From JAXLWB01 sp046328715 (GTDB lineage: Bacteria > Chloroflexota > Anaerolineae > Caldilineales > Caldilineaceae): a stretch of 64,000 nucleotides of DNA. Location: the NCBI GenBank assembly GCA_046328715.1, contig JAXLWB010000016.1:124001-188000 (forward strand), in the 5' to 3' direction. This document shows, in pieces, positions 24,281-33,157 of this stretch (positions are counted from its first letter, which is position 1; each line of letters starts with the position of its first letter). The position numbers and the translations under genes were made by a program. Below the pieces are notes generated by a model that saw only the letters and a program-made list of their open reading frames with translations, made no database searches and was not told where the DNA came from.

Positions 24281-25255
24281 TCATTGATAGGCTTCATTAA
24301 GTAAAGGCTGATTAGCCAGGCAGCGCCGCAGATTTTCCAGAAAGAGCAGATCTCCGCGTAGAGGAGTGTTTTGACCGGCGTTGGAAGAGTGTGGAGAGAG
24401 CAGCACATTTTCCATGTCCCACAGTGGACTATCGACCGGCAAGGGTTCAGGATCAAAGACATCGAGAATGGCGTGGGCAACGACACCCCGATTGAGGGCA
24501 TCAATCAGGGCCGGCTGATCGACAATTTTGCCGCGAGCGATGTTGACCAAGGTAGCCCCCGGCTTCAAGCGCTGGAAAAAGGCGTCATTGACCAGCCCTA
24601 TTGTCTCCGCAGTAAGCGGACTGGCGATAACGACGCCGTCGACCTGCGGCAAGTGCTGGGCCATTTGAGCTAAGGTGATCACCTGATCGGCCAACGGGTG
24701 CGCCTGGCCGGAACGGCGCACGGCGACGACCTGACACTCAAAGGCCCGCAGACGTTGGGCAACTGCCTGCCCGATATTGCCAAAACCACAGAGCAACCAC
24801 CGAGTATGCCATAACTCCTGAAAGACCGTCTTCTGCCATTGATGAGCAGCCTGGTAACGTCGACGTTCAAAGATGCCCTGATAGCAAGCCAGAATATTGG
24901 CAATGACATATTCGGCAATCGCAATCGCCTGGGCACTGCTGGCAGAGATGCGGATCCCTTGCTCGAACATGGCTTGATAGAAGGGTTGATCGAGTCCAGC
25001 ATTGTAGGTCTGTAGCCACTTAACCGTGCCGGCGGCGAGAACGGTTTCGACAAAGGGCTTTGTCAAATTGGCCCGCGCCACGTCAACATTAAGCCAGGCC
25101 ACAGTTGGTTTGGCCGCAGCGGCGGTGATTGGTTGCCCGTTAAAGTAGAGCAGGCCATCCGCCTTCATCAAGACAAATTGCAGATCTGAACCAATGGTGT
25201 GCAGTTTGCTTTCAAGACGAGCATAAGCGCGTTCTTCGATCAGGATTCTGGTCAC
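24281..25255 (-). CDS. D-2-hydroxyacid dehydrogenase
   Basis: The 324-aa product belongs to the GyaR/SerA-like dehydrogenases: WLLCGFGNIGQAVAQRLRAF is the NAD(P)-binding GxGxxG, GVVIASPLTAETIGLVNDAF and LVNIARGKIVDQPALIDAL follow, then catalytic Glu in VFDPEPLPVDSPLW and His in LLSPHSSN. The N-terminal domain is divergent. It reduces 2-keto acids or oxidises D-2-hydroxy acids, for example glyoxylate/hydroxypyruvate, which would suit the sugar-acid catabolic genes nearby. No RBS stands out at the start; upstream 95 bases show no gene. Confidence 0.9.
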   Translation of the reverse strand: MTRILIEERAYARLESKLHTIGSDLQFVLMKADGLLYFNGQPITAAAAKPTVAWLNVDVARANLTKPFVETVLAAGTVKWLQTYNAGLDQPFYQAMFEQGIRISASSAQAIAIAEYVIANILACYQGIFERRRYQAAHQWQKTVFQELWHTRWLLCGFGNIGQAVAQRLRAFECQVVAVRRSGQAHPLADQVITLAQMAQHLPQVDGVVIASPLTAETIGLVNDAFFQRLKPGATLVNIARGKIVDQPALIDALNRGVVAHAILDVFDPEPLPVDSPLWDMENVLLSPHSSNAGQNTPLRGDLLFLENLRRCLANQPLLNEAYQ

Positions 25256-25351
25256 GTTGGCTTCTCCCAGGTTAGCTAGGGCTGAATAAGATCAGGGAAT
25301 CTATTGTAGCCGGATGCGTCTTTGCCAACAACTTTGCCAATCAACCCTTTG

Positions 25352-25663
25352 TCACCAGTCGCGCCTGATAATGGATGACCGATACTGAATCTCTTCCGGC
25401 ATGAGCTTCACTATGGTAGCAGTTACCGAATCATCCAAATGCTGAGGCTTGGTGGCTCCAATGGTTGCTCCTGTAAATACTGATCTCATGCGTGACGCTC
25501 ATGACCGGTTCCTCTGGCCCCTTGCACCGCAATCTTCGAAACGCAGCAGGGAGATCATTTCCTGTCGGTCTGGGAGTGTCCCATAATTCATACTCATGCC
25601 CATGCAGCCAAGACCAATGGCGGACACTTCTAAGCCGCCTCTGCCCAATTGTCGTTTTTGCAT
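25352..25663 (-). pseudogene. Aldo/keto reductase remnant with large internal deletion
   Basis: The minus strand starts MQKRQLGRGGLEVSAIGLGC, MGMSMNYGTLPDRQEMISLL, the N-terminus of a YajO/Tas-type AKR, then loses the pattern; 100 bases later GATIGATKPQHLDDSVTATI and VKLMPEEI reproduce the family's C-terminus with a proper stop (TGA at 25352). About 240 central codons including the catalytic Tyr, Lys and His are gone. It lies 3 bases after DUF2255 in the second AKR block, the position of the intact AKR 9430 in the first. Confidence 0.85.
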
Positions 25664-25666
25664 GAT

Positions 25667-26077
25667 TCACACTCCCATTGATAGTGCTACGCCCCCAATC
25701 ATGTGCGGCGTCAGTTTGATGGTTGCGGCACGTGCTTGGGGACTGATGATGCTGTTTATGATACGGGCCGCATAGCGGCGGTATTTTGTGCGGTAGGCAG
25801 CATCGATCTGGTTATTAAGCGCTGCGTCGTCCTCTTCCACAAAAGTGACCGCTTTCTCCACCCCGCCTGCCTGGATATGCCCTTCATGCTGCGTTTGGAC
25901 ACCGCGGAACCAAGCCGAGGTGCGTCCGTTTACGGAACGGACATAGAAGTCATCACCAAGGCGGACCACCCAGATGATCACCGACTTACGCAACGTACCG
26001 TCACTACGAAGGGATGCAATCGACAGTTCCTCTGCTTCTCCAATCTTATCGAGTTCCTCACGTGTCCATGTGGTCAT
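25667..26077 (-). CDS. DUF2255 family protein
   Basis: The 136-aa product MTTWTREELDKIGEAEELSI is a clear paralogue of the protein at 10743 (SLRSDGTLRKSVIIWVVRLG, FYVRSVNGRTSAWFRGVQT, IDAAYRTKYRRYAARI). ATG at 26077 follows AGGAAATGCACC and aligns with the paralogue's start, so the longer frame to 26131 is not used. It is the middle gene of AKR, DUF2255, AKR-remnant, 87 bases after AKR 26165. Function unknown. Confidence 0.88.
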   Translation of the reverse strand: MTTWTREELDKIGEAEELSIASLRSDGTLRKSVIIWVVRLGDDFYVRSVNGRTSAWFRGVQTQHEGHIQAGGVEKAVTFVEEDDAALNNQIDAAYRTKYRRYAARIINSIISPQARAATIKLTPHMIGGVALSMGV

Positions 26078-26164
26078 TGGTGCATTTCCTTTCTGAGCGA
26101 GATGATAGGCTGAGAAACTGACAGGAGGCATATAGGCGTCCTTCAGCTTGTCAGCCTGTCGTTT

Positions 26165-27136
26165 CTAATAGCGATTGCCGACCACCGTGATCTGCGCCAT
26201 CGCCGTTCTAATTTCGTTGAGGTCAGCGTCAGTTAAGGTGATATTCACGGCACCATTGTTCTCATCTAACCGTTCCAGTTTACGCGAGCCTGGAATCGGC
26301 ACGATCCACGGTTTCTGTGCCAGCAACCAGGCCAGGGCAATTTGAGCCGGCGTGGCATGCTTTTCTTCTCCGATCCGAGTCAGCAGATCAATCACGGCAT
26401 GGTTGGCGCGGATCGCCTCTTGGGTAAAGCGGGGATTGCGGGCGCGGATGTCGTTGCTGGCAAAGGTGGCGGCTTCGTCGATCTTGCCGGTCAGGTAGCC
26501 ACGACCGAGCGGGCTGTAGGGTACGAGGCCAATGCCCAGTTCTTCGCAAGTGGCGAGGACACCATTCTCTTCGATGGCTGTCCACCAGATTGAATATTCG
26601 CTTTGCAAGGCCGTGACTGGCTGTACAGCATGGGCACGACGGATGAGATCAGCGCTCGATTCCGACAAGCCAAAGTGTTTGACCTTGCCTGCTTGAATTA
26701 AGTCCTTGACGGCACCTGCGACATCTTCCATTGGCACATTGGGATCGGGTCGATGCTGATAGAAGAGGTCAATCGCCTCCACCCGCAGCCGCTTCAAAGA
26801 CGCTTCGGCGACGCGCTTGATCTGCTCTGGTCGGCTGTCCGTGCCCACCGCTGGACTTGGCCCCTTTTCGGGATCGTGTTTGAAGCCAAATTTGGTGGCG
26901 ATCACGACTTTGCCCTTGAAGGGTTCGAGCGCTTCGCCCACCAGTTCTTCGTTGGTAAAGGGACCGTAGACTTCGGCAGTGTCAAAGAAGGTGATGCCAC
27001 GTTCCACCGATTTGTGGAGAAATTCAATCATCTCCGGTTGGGTGCCAATCGGGGCGTCGCCAAAGCTCATGCGCATACAGCCGAGACCGAGGGCGGAGAC
27101 TTCGAGATTGCTATTGCCAAGTTTACGTTTTTGCAT
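26165..27136 (-). CDS. Aldo/keto reductase (AKR13/YghZ-like)
   Basis: The 323-aa product MQKRKLGNSNLEVSALGLGC has the complete set: Asp and Tyr in ITFFDTAEVYGPFTNEELVG, Lys in VIATKFGFK, His in DLFYQHRPDPNVP. The C-terminus KPWIVPIPGSRKLERLDENN is the NADPH-binding loop. It resembles NADPH-dependent reductases acting on aliphatic and aromatic aldehydes. It leads the second AKR block and is divergent from AraC 27563; a TATAAT and 21-bp-spaced operator lie at 27273-27339, with an R3 hairpin in the leader. Confidence 0.93.
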   Translation of the reverse strand: MQKRKLGNSNLEVSALGLGCMRMSFGDAPIGTQPEMIEFLHKSVERGITFFDTAEVYGPFTNEELVGEALEPFKGKVVIATKFGFKHDPEKGPSPAVGTDSRPEQIKRVAEASLKRLRVEAIDLFYQHRPDPNVPMEDVAGAVKDLIQAGKVKHFGLSESSADLIRRAHAVQPVTALQSEYSIWWTAIEENGVLATCEELGIGLVPYSPLGRGYLTGKIDEAATFASNDIRARNPRFTQEAIRANHAVIDLLTRIGEEKHATPAQIALAWLLAQKPWIVPIPGSRKLERLDENNGAVNITLTDADLNEIRTAMAQITVVGNRY

Positions 27137-27203
27137 TGTCCAAACTCCTATTCTGTAGATAGCGTTGCAAGCTTATTGCCTGTCTGAGCCAGGGCTTATA
27201 CAG

Positions 27204-27243
27204 TGCACAAGAAACTATCTTGTGCTACAAAATGCACGCTCGT
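27204..27243. repeat. Hairpin repeat R3 (GCACAAGA...TCTTGTGC)
   Basis: GCACAAGAAACTATCTTGTGC is a 21-base hairpin written here as arms GCACAAGA and TCTTGTGC, followed by AAATGCACGCTCGT. The same hairpin plus tail occurs at 44892-44972 and, without tail, at 54073-54099. Confidence 0.7.
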
Positions 27244-27272
27244 CTTGCGTAAGTCCTGTGTGTATCGAAGAC

Positions 27273-27339
27273 ATTATAGGGAAGTTCATGGATTCGGTGG
27301 TAGAATGATTGTCGAAAATGATTGAACAATCCTGCAAAA
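27273..27339 (-). promoter_or_regulatory. AKR promoter with AraC-type 21-bp-spaced operator
   Basis: ATTATA at 27273-27278 reads TATAAT on the minus strand. Half-sites GATTGTCGAAAA (27307) and AATCCTGCAAAA (27328) are 21 bases apart and start 28 bases from the -10 box, the same geometry as at 14271. Confidence 0.65.
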
Positions 27340-27360
27340 GTGAACCGCAGGTAGGAGAGA

Positions 27361-27534
27361 TTGGTACGCAGATTTGAGGGATAGACACAGATTTGTCTGC
27401 TGCTACGCGAATGCAAGGGGTTCTGTTGCGATTCGTCCTCCGGGAGACGGCGAGTCTGGTTTTCGCATTGCAACGATCCTGTTGCCGCCTCCCGGAGGAC
27501 TTGTCTGCGTTCATCTGTGCCGATCTGCGTACCA
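27361..27534. repeat. R1 palindrome carrying a second hairpin inside it
   Basis: Outer arms TTGGTACGCAGAT and ATCTGCGTACCA belong to the R1 family. Inside lies an unrelated hairpin, GTCCTCCGGGAGACGGC (27435) against GCCGCCTCCCGGAGGAC (27484), so one hairpin element appears inserted into another. It fills the space between the AKR operator and the AraC start. Confidence 0.65.
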
Positions 27535-27562
27535 TTTCCCAATCATCTGAGTGGAGTTTTTG

Positions 27563-28510
27563 ATGGACAGAACGAACGACAGTGCTGCCAAGCGTGATAC
27601 GCAGCGCATCCAGGCCGACCGGATTGAGTTAGCCGAGCGGATCGCCTGGGCCACCCACCAGGCAGAAGCGGTTGAGCCGCTGAGCGGGCTGCACTTTTTC
27701 CGTGTTTCGGCACCGTTAGGACCGCTCTATGGTGTTACAGAACCATCTTTTTGTGTGATTGCGCAGGGGAGCAAGGAGATTCTGCAAGGCGGCTATCGCT
27801 ATCGCTACGATCCCTATCATTATCTGCTCGCCACAGTCGATCTGCCGCGCATCAGTCACGTTCTAGAAGCATCGCCAACCCAGCCCTATCTCAGCCTGCG
27901 TCTCGATCTCTCACCTGCGCTGGTTAGCTCGGTCATCCTGGAAAGTGCACAGACAACGGGGTCACGCCAGACGGATGCACGTGCCATTGCGGTCAGTGCG
28001 TTGGATGTGGATCTGCTGGATGCAGTGGTGCGGCTCGTTCGTCTGGTGGAGTGTCCAAATCAAACCCAAGTGCTCATGCCACTCATCAAGCACGAGATTG
28101 TCTATCGCCTGTTGATAGGTGAACAGGGAGCGAGGCTGCGTCACCTGACTGTACATGGCGGCAGCACGCCCCACATTGCCAGGGCCGTCGAGCGACTTCG
28201 GCGGGATTTCAACCAGCCGCTGCGCATTGAGCAGATTGCGCACGATCTGGGCATGAGCGTTTCCGGTTTTCACCATCATTTCAAGGCGGTCACAGCGCTG
28301 AGTCCTTTGCAGTTTCAGAAGCAACTACGCTTACAAGAGGCACGGCGGCTGATGTTGGGCGAAGACTTGGATGCAGCCAGTGCCGCCTTTCGCGTCGGCT
28401 ATCAGGACGCCTCGCACTTCAGCCGTGAGTACAAAAGCCTCTTTGGTGCGCCACCCTTGCGCGATGTGCAACGGCTGCGAGAAGAAGCTAGAACAAATTT
28501 TGGTGGCTGA
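27563..28510 (+). CDS. AraC-family transcriptional regulator (YqhC-like)
   Basis: The 315-aa regulator parallels 14357 throughout: EPSFCVIAQGSKEILQGGYR, YDPYHYLLATVDLPRISHV, then RIEQIAHDLGMSVSGFHHHF and a well-kept second HTH region AAFRVGYQDASHFSREYKSL. It should sense an aldehyde or related metabolite through its AraC_N domain and activate the divergent AKR 26165. ATG at 27563 is used because GTGGAG lies about 7 bases upstream; a GTG at 27551 is in frame. The operator is 224 bases upstream, separated by the R1 repeat. Confidence 0.93.
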   Translation: MDRTNDSAAKRDTQRIQADRIELAERIAWATHQAEAVEPLSGLHFFRVSAPLGPLYGVTEPSFCVIAQGSKEILQGGYRYRYDPYHYLLATVDLPRISHVLEASPTQPYLSLRLDLSPALVSSVILESAQTTGSRQTDARAIAVSALDVDLLDAVVRLVRLVECPNQTQVLMPLIKHEIVYRLLIGEQGARLRHLTVHGGSTPHIARAVERLRRDFNQPLRIEQIAHDLGMSVSGFHHHFKAVTALSPLQFQKQLRLQEARRLMLGEDLDAASAAFRVGYQDASHFSREYKSLFGAPPLRDVQRLREEARTNFGG

Positions 28511-28666
28511 CCCAAGGCAAGTGGTGACTACTTTAGCATTACCCTTTCCTGCTCAGCTATAGTATGATCAAAGTGTGCCTGCCTGGGAAATCTTTTTGGT
28601 CAAACCCATCCTGACAGCCCAAGCCGAACACATCATCCATACCCATAACTAACAAACGGACACTCT

Positions 28667-31234
28667 ATGAATCGGATGCTGCCCTCCATACGAAGTACGC
28701 CGCAGCAGTGGAAACTGTTCTTCTTGTTTCTTTTTCTCATGCTTCTGCTGTGGTTTAACCTGGGACACGGTCGTGCAGTAGAATCATCCTCCCCCTCTAG
28801 CGTACAATCGGAAAGCCAGAGCAGTGACAGTGACCACAAAGAAGGTGAGTCTACTTCGATCTACCTGCCACTGATCAACCGTGGACAAACCGAGTTGGTC
28901 TGTAATCCCTCCGGCGGCGCTGGCGGGTTGGCGGCTGGCACAACCTTGAAGACAACCTTCAACAACTATCCCTTGCTCATCTCAGTCAGCAGAAGTTATA
29001 ACCCACGCGTCCCTGGTTATTTAACCATTTATCTACATGGGGATGAGGGTGGTTACGATAATGGGTTTTCGCCGGTAACTGGCGGCGTCCTGATTGCACC
29101 ACAGTCTCCCAAGGACGAGGCAACAGGCTACTATTCATGGTATGCCTTGCCAGAGCAGAATACAGACTTTTTGGTCGCACTCTTGCAAGATGTCTTTGCC
29201 AAGTACAATCTCTGTCGCAATATTATCTTGGGCGGCAGTGTCTCCGGTGGTTCCGTCTTCTATGATCGCACCTTCTATCCTACACAAGGAGCCAGCTATC
29301 CAGCCTTTTGGAGCGTCAATTGCGGAGGCGGTCTCTTACCAGATGCCCAACTTCAGTTGCAGGCGCTCAGTCAACGGTCTGACATTGTGGCCCGTACTGA
29401 ATTTTCCTATACCATTGGTACCAACGATTTTCTCTTTGGTTTTACCAGCGAAAGTGCAGACTATCGACAATCGTTAGGCTTTGCGGTAGGAAAAAATTAT
29501 CTACCCAATGTAGACCATTGTGCCTACAATACAGCGCAGGTGATTCAGACATACTTTGAGAAAAAAGCCATCGAGCTTACTGGCAAAGTGAACCGTTCCC
29601 CTGTGGCCTATGACGACGAAGCAGTCGCGGTCGTGGGGCGCCAGATGAGGATCAATGTATTGCGCAATGACATCGACCCTAACAGTGACTTAATTGCCGT
29701 GACAGCGGTCTCAGCCCCGGCTTTGGGGAGCGCCACGATGCAAGGAAACCAGATCCTGTATATCCCGACTAGCCAGCAAGTGGGGCAGGATAGCTTTACC
29801 TACACCATCAGCGATGGCAGAGGGGGACAGAGCAGTGCTACAGTCAAGGTCGTAGTGGTCGTCAACAGTCCACCCAATGCCCGTAACGATAGCTTTGTCG
29901 TGGCTGGCAACAGCGCAGCCAATCTGCTGGATGTGACTTACAACGACCTGGATCAGAATGACTTCCTGAACGATCCGCTGACTGTGACCCAGGTGACAGC
30001 CGCCAGCCACGGGCTTGTCGCCATCCAGGGGATGCAGCTTGTCTATACACCCACTGCGAACTTTAGCGGGAGCGACACCTTTACCTACACGGTAGTTGAT
30101 GCCAGCCAGGCCAGCGACCAAGCAGTTGTCACCGTCACCATCAGCCCAACCGTTGGCATTGTGGTCAACACCACGACCGATGAACTCAATCAGGATGGCG
30201 ACTGTTCGTTGCGCGAAGCGATCCAGGCGGCTAATAGCGATAGTGCGGTGGATGGCTGCCCGGCAGGCAAAGGGGCAGATATCGTCTATCTACCCGCCGC
30301 AACCTATGCAATAGCCCTCGTCACCAGCGAAAACGGGTCGCTACCGTTGGGTGAAAGCAACAACCTCTCCGGTGACTTTGACATCTTGGCCGACCTGACC
30401 ATTCAGGGCGCAACAGCGGGGAGCACGATCATTGATGGCAATCGAATCGACCGCGTCTTTCATATCGCCCGCCCTAATCTCAAAGTGACCCTGCAAGGGC
30501 TAACCATCCAAAAGGGTCTTGCGCAAGCCCAAATCAGTGACGGGTTCATCTCAACAGCGGGTGGAGCGGTGTTGGTTGCACCGACCCGTAACCTTGGCTC
30601 TCCCCGCGGTTCGCTGATCCTAGACGGGACGGTTGTGCGCGATTCGGCTGGGGATGGACAGATCACTGTCTTAGATGGTTCGCTCGAAGTGCGCAACAGC
30701 ACGATTACGGACACGGATGGTTACACGGGTATCGTTAGTCAGGGTCTGTTGACCATGACCAATACAACACTGGTAGGCCAGGGCGTTGACTTTCGTGGCA
30801 CGAGTGCCCAGATTGTGCACTCCACCTTTTGGGTGAACCAGAATATAGCAGATTACCATGCCATCAGCGCACAAAATGGGACGGTGACTGTACAAAATAG
30901 TGTCGTATTAGGTGCTTTAGAAGACTTGGGCTGTCGTACAGTCTTACCAGGCGTCATTGTTTCGGCAGGGTATAACGCCAGCAACGGTTCAACCTGCCCC
31001 TTTACCCAAAACGTAGACCGACAGAATCTAACGATAGACTTTGCGCCCTTGCAAGCCAACGGCGGCACCCCTAGCTTGGCTCCCTTCAAGGATAGCTTAC
31101 TTCGGAATGCCATCCCCAGCGGCGCAAGTGGCTGCGGCAGCAGTTTCAAGCAAGACCAACGCGCGGTTGCTCGCCCGCAGGAAAGCGCTTGTGACATCGG
31201 AGCCTATGAGGTTTTGGCCGGATCGCCACCATGA
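28667..31234 (+). CDS. Secreted multidomain protein: esterase-like, cadherin-like repeats, CSLREA and beta-helix
   Basis: The 855-aa product has a signal segment (KLFFLFLFLMLLLWFNLGHG). Residues ~75-305 form an alpha/beta-hydrolase-like domain resembling secreted polyester/feruloyl esterases, with NIILGGSVSGGSVF (Ser in SVSGG), GTNDF and VDHCAY as likely Ser, Asp, His. Two Ig/cadherin-like repeats follow (AYDDEAVAVVG...FTYTISDGRGG and ARNDSFVVAGN...DTFTYTVVDAS). Then a CSLREAI motif (DGDCSLREAIQAAN) introduces a right-handed beta-helix (LTIQGATAGSTIIDGN, VQNSVVLGA) and a choice-of-anchor-type end, ACDIGAYEV. It is probably surface-exposed. No transmembrane anchor at the C-terminus. Confidence 0.85.
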   Translation: MNRMLPSIRSTPQQWKLFFLFLFLMLLLWFNLGHGRAVESSSPSSVQSESQSSDSDHKEGESTSIYLPLINRGQTELVCNPSGGAGGLAAGTTLKTTFNNYPLLISVSRSYNPRVPGYLTIYLHGDEGGYDNGFSPVTGGVLIAPQSPKDEATGYYSWYALPEQNTDFLVALLQDVFAKYNLCRNIILGGSVSGGSVFYDRTFYPTQGASYPAFWSVNCGGGLLPDAQLQLQALSQRSDIVARTEFSYTIGTNDFLFGFTSESADYRQSLGFAVGKNYLPNVDHCAYNTAQVIQTYFEKKAIELTGKVNRSPVAYDDEAVAVVGRQMRINVLRNDIDPNSDLIAVTAVSAPALGSATMQGNQILYIPTSQQVGQDSFTYTISDGRGGQSSATVKVVVVVNSPPNARNDSFVVAGNSAANLLDVTYNDLDQNDFLNDPLTVTQVTAASHGLVAIQGMQLVYTPTANFSGSDTFTYTVVDASQASDQAVVTVTISPTVGIVVNTTTDELNQDGDCSLREAIQAANSDSAVDGCPAGKGADIVYLPAATYAIALVTSENGSLPLGESNNLSGDFDILADLTIQGATAGSTIIDGNRIDRVFHIARPNLKVTLQGLTIQKGLAQAQISDGFISTAGGAVLVAPTRNLGSPRGSLILDGTVVRDSAGDGQITVLDGSLEVRNSTITDTDGYTGIVSQGLLTMTNTTLVGQGVDFRGTSAQIVHSTFWVNQNIADYHAISAQNGTVTVQNSVVLGALEDLGCRTVLPGVIVSAGYNASNGSTCPFTQNVDRQNLTIDFAPLQANGGTPSLAPFKDSLLRNAIPSGASGCGSSFKQDQRAVARPQESACDIGAYEVLAGSPP

Positions 31235-31253
31235 GAAGTAGAGCCATCCTTGT

Positions 31254-31341
31254 TCTAAACTGCGGTTGCAATGAGAACCGGTGTTTTCCAAGGTCATTTT
31301 CGACGAAGCACACTCCAGTTTTCATTCAGAGCACAGCATAC
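31254..31341. repeat. MITE-like inverted repeat R2, copy 3 (opposite orientation)
   Basis: Starts CTAAACTGCGGTTGCAATGA with arm GAGAACCGGTGTTTT, ends with CACTCCAGTTTTCATTCAGA and GCACAGCATAC. It is the reverse of copies at 5621 and 6569 and lies between the secreted esterase and the lipoprotein gene. Confidence 0.7.
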
Positions 31342-31351
31342 AGGGACAGAA

Positions 31352-32104
31352 ATGAATCGCATGTGGAGTTTATGCAGATTTGTAACGCTGAATTTGCTAG
31401 TCATCCTGCTACTCAGCCAATGTAGTGGGTCAACAACGCCCAATCCAGTTACGAGCAACGCAAGCCAACAGCCGGGCATCAGCAAGCAAACCCAAACTGC
31501 GGCTGGATCGCTCACCATCAAGGCGGAAGTCTGGGCCGATAATTGGTTTGCGTTCTATCTGGGCAAACAGTTGATTCAGGAAGATTCGGTGCCAATCACA
31601 ACCGAACGCTCGTTCAACGCCGAAGTCTTTAGCTTTGAAGCGGCTTATCCTTTGACGCTCAATTTCATTGTCAAAGATTTCAAAGAAAACGATACGGGAC
31701 TGGAATACATCGGCACCAATCGCCAGCAAATGGGGGATGGCGGCTTTATCGCCCAATTTACAAATGCGGCGACGGGCGAATTGCTCGCGGCAACCAACGC
31801 CGACTGGACGTGTCTTGTCACCCACAAGGCCCCCTTGGATGCAGCTTGTGCAGAAAGTGCCAATCCTGTGGCCGGTCAACCGCCCTGCGACTTTCAGATC
31901 GTCGCAGAGCCGCTCGATTGGCAGGCGGCAACTTTTGACAGTTCCGCTTGGCCCCATGCCACTGTTTACAGTGAAGCCCAGGTTAGCCCGAAAGATGGCT
32001 ATGACGACATCTCCTGGAACGGAGCGGCACAATTAATTTGGAGTGATGATTTGAAAGCCGACAACACTCTCTTATGCCGCTTCACGGTGCCGGCACCTCA
32101 GTAA
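31352..32104 (+). CDS. Lipoprotein of unknown function paired with YHYH protein
   Basis: The 250-aa product MNRMWSLCRFVTLNLLVILL has a lipobox LLSQC at residues ~18-22, so it is anchored outside the membrane. The rest is beta-rich with VWADNWFAFYLGKQLIQEDS, NFIVKDFKENDTGLEYIGTN and, at the end, WSDDLKADNTLLCRF. The central part has cysteines in DWTCLV, DAAC, PPCDFQI that could pair. The layout resembles proteins encoded beside YHYH-domain genes in other bacteria, but no function is known. It is 34 bases upstream of the YHYH gene and probably cotranscribed. The R2 repeat ends just before the start. Confidence 0.75.
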   Translation: MNRMWSLCRFVTLNLLVILLLSQCSGSTTPNPVTSNASQQPGISKQTQTAAGSLTIKAEVWADNWFAFYLGKQLIQEDSVPITTERSFNAEVFSFEAAYPLTLNFIVKDFKENDTGLEYIGTNRQQMGDGGFIAQFTNAATGELLAATNADWTCLVTHKAPLDAACAESANPVAGQPPCDFQIVAEPLDWQAATFDSSAWPHATVYSEAQVSPKDGYDDISWNGAAQLIWSDDLKADNTLLCRFTVPAPQ

Positions 32105-32138
32105 CAGTAACCATAGACATAGAAGGTAGCAGAAACGC

Positions 32139-33128
32139 ATGTCTATTTCACGTCGCGATCTATTCAGTCTAGTGACCTATGGCTTTGGCGCAGTTTTGTT
32201 GAGTGCCTGTGGGCGAGGCCCGGATCAGCCAGCAGCGCCTGTGTCCTTAACAGCCGTCCCTGGTTTGACACCGATCGTGGTTGCCCAGGCCCTGCAGGAG
32301 CTTGGCTTCGAGGCCTTTGCCAATGCCGTAAAAATTTATGAAGATGAGCAGTATCTCTACGTTGAATCCAATGGCCTGCCTGCCCATCCGATGATGGTTG
32401 GGATTCGCAGTTGGCAACAGCAAGTACCACTGCCGCAACCTTACATCGGCAACAACGCCTGGAAGATTCCACGACATCCGGTGCTGGCCGAAGAGCCGAT
32501 CTCGGCCAAACACGCGCTTTACCGAGGAGCAATTGCCTTGGCGGTCAATGGTGTGCCGATCTTCAATGCGCTGAACAATCGTGGGGATGATGCCTATCTC
32601 TTTGGCGAACTCGATGAATGGGGCGGTCATGCGGGGCGCGCCGATGATTACCATTATCACGTCGCCCCACTACATTTGACTGAACTAGTCGGCATCGATA
32701 AACCGATCGCTTATGCACTCGATGGCTTTCCGATCTACGGTTTAACCGAAACTGATGGTTCAGCCGTCACCGACCTGGATGAATTTAACGGTCACTTCGC
32801 GCCGGATGGCAATTATCACTATCATGCCACCAAGCGCTTTCCTTACATCAATGGCGGGATGCGCGGTGTCGTCGCCGTCCAGGATGACCAGATTGACCCG
32901 CAGCCGCGCACCACACCGATCCGCCCCTCATTGGAACCGCTGGCAGGAGCTGTCATCACCAATTTTGACGTTTTGGGCAGCAATGCCTACCGGCTAGAAT
33001 ACCAGATCAATGGTCTGAAATCCTCCGTCAATTATCACTTTGAAGGCAATCAGTACACCTTTGAATTCATCGATGCCACTGGACAGAAACGGGTGGAAAC
33101 CTATACAGCCAGGGCTGCGAGTTCCTAA
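32139..33128 (+). CDS. YHYH-domain protein, Tat-exported lipoprotein
   Basis: The 329-aa product starts MSISRRDLFSLVTYGFGAVL, a twin-arginine signal (SRRDLF), followed by lipobox LLSAC. The body is the YHYH family: NAWKIPRHP early, then VNGVPIFNALNNRGDDA, DDYHYHVAP, the second LDGFPIYGL and GNYHYHATKRFPYINGGMRG. The paired YHYH motifs suggest metal binding. Tat export fits a protein folded with a cofactor in the cytoplasm. Function of the family is unknown. It follows the lipoprotein gene and ends before an R5 hairpin. Confidence 0.9.
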   Translation: MSISRRDLFSLVTYGFGAVLLSACGRGPDQPAAPVSLTAVPGLTPIVVAQALQELGFEAFANAVKIYEDEQYLYVESNGLPAHPMMVGIRSWQQQVPLPQPYIGNNAWKIPRHPVLAEEPISAKHALYRGAIALAVNGVPIFNALNNRGDDAYLFGELDEWGGHAGRADDYHYHVAPLHLTELVGIDKPIAYALDGFPIYGLTETDGSAVTDLDEFNGHFAPDGNYHYHATKRFPYINGGMRGVVAVQDDQIDPQPRTTPIRPSLEPLAGAVITNFDVLGSNAYRLEYQINGLKSSVNYHFEGNQYTFEFIDATGQKRVETYTARAASS

Positions 33129-33157
33129 TGCAGCTTTAACAAAGTAGTTGGTCAATC

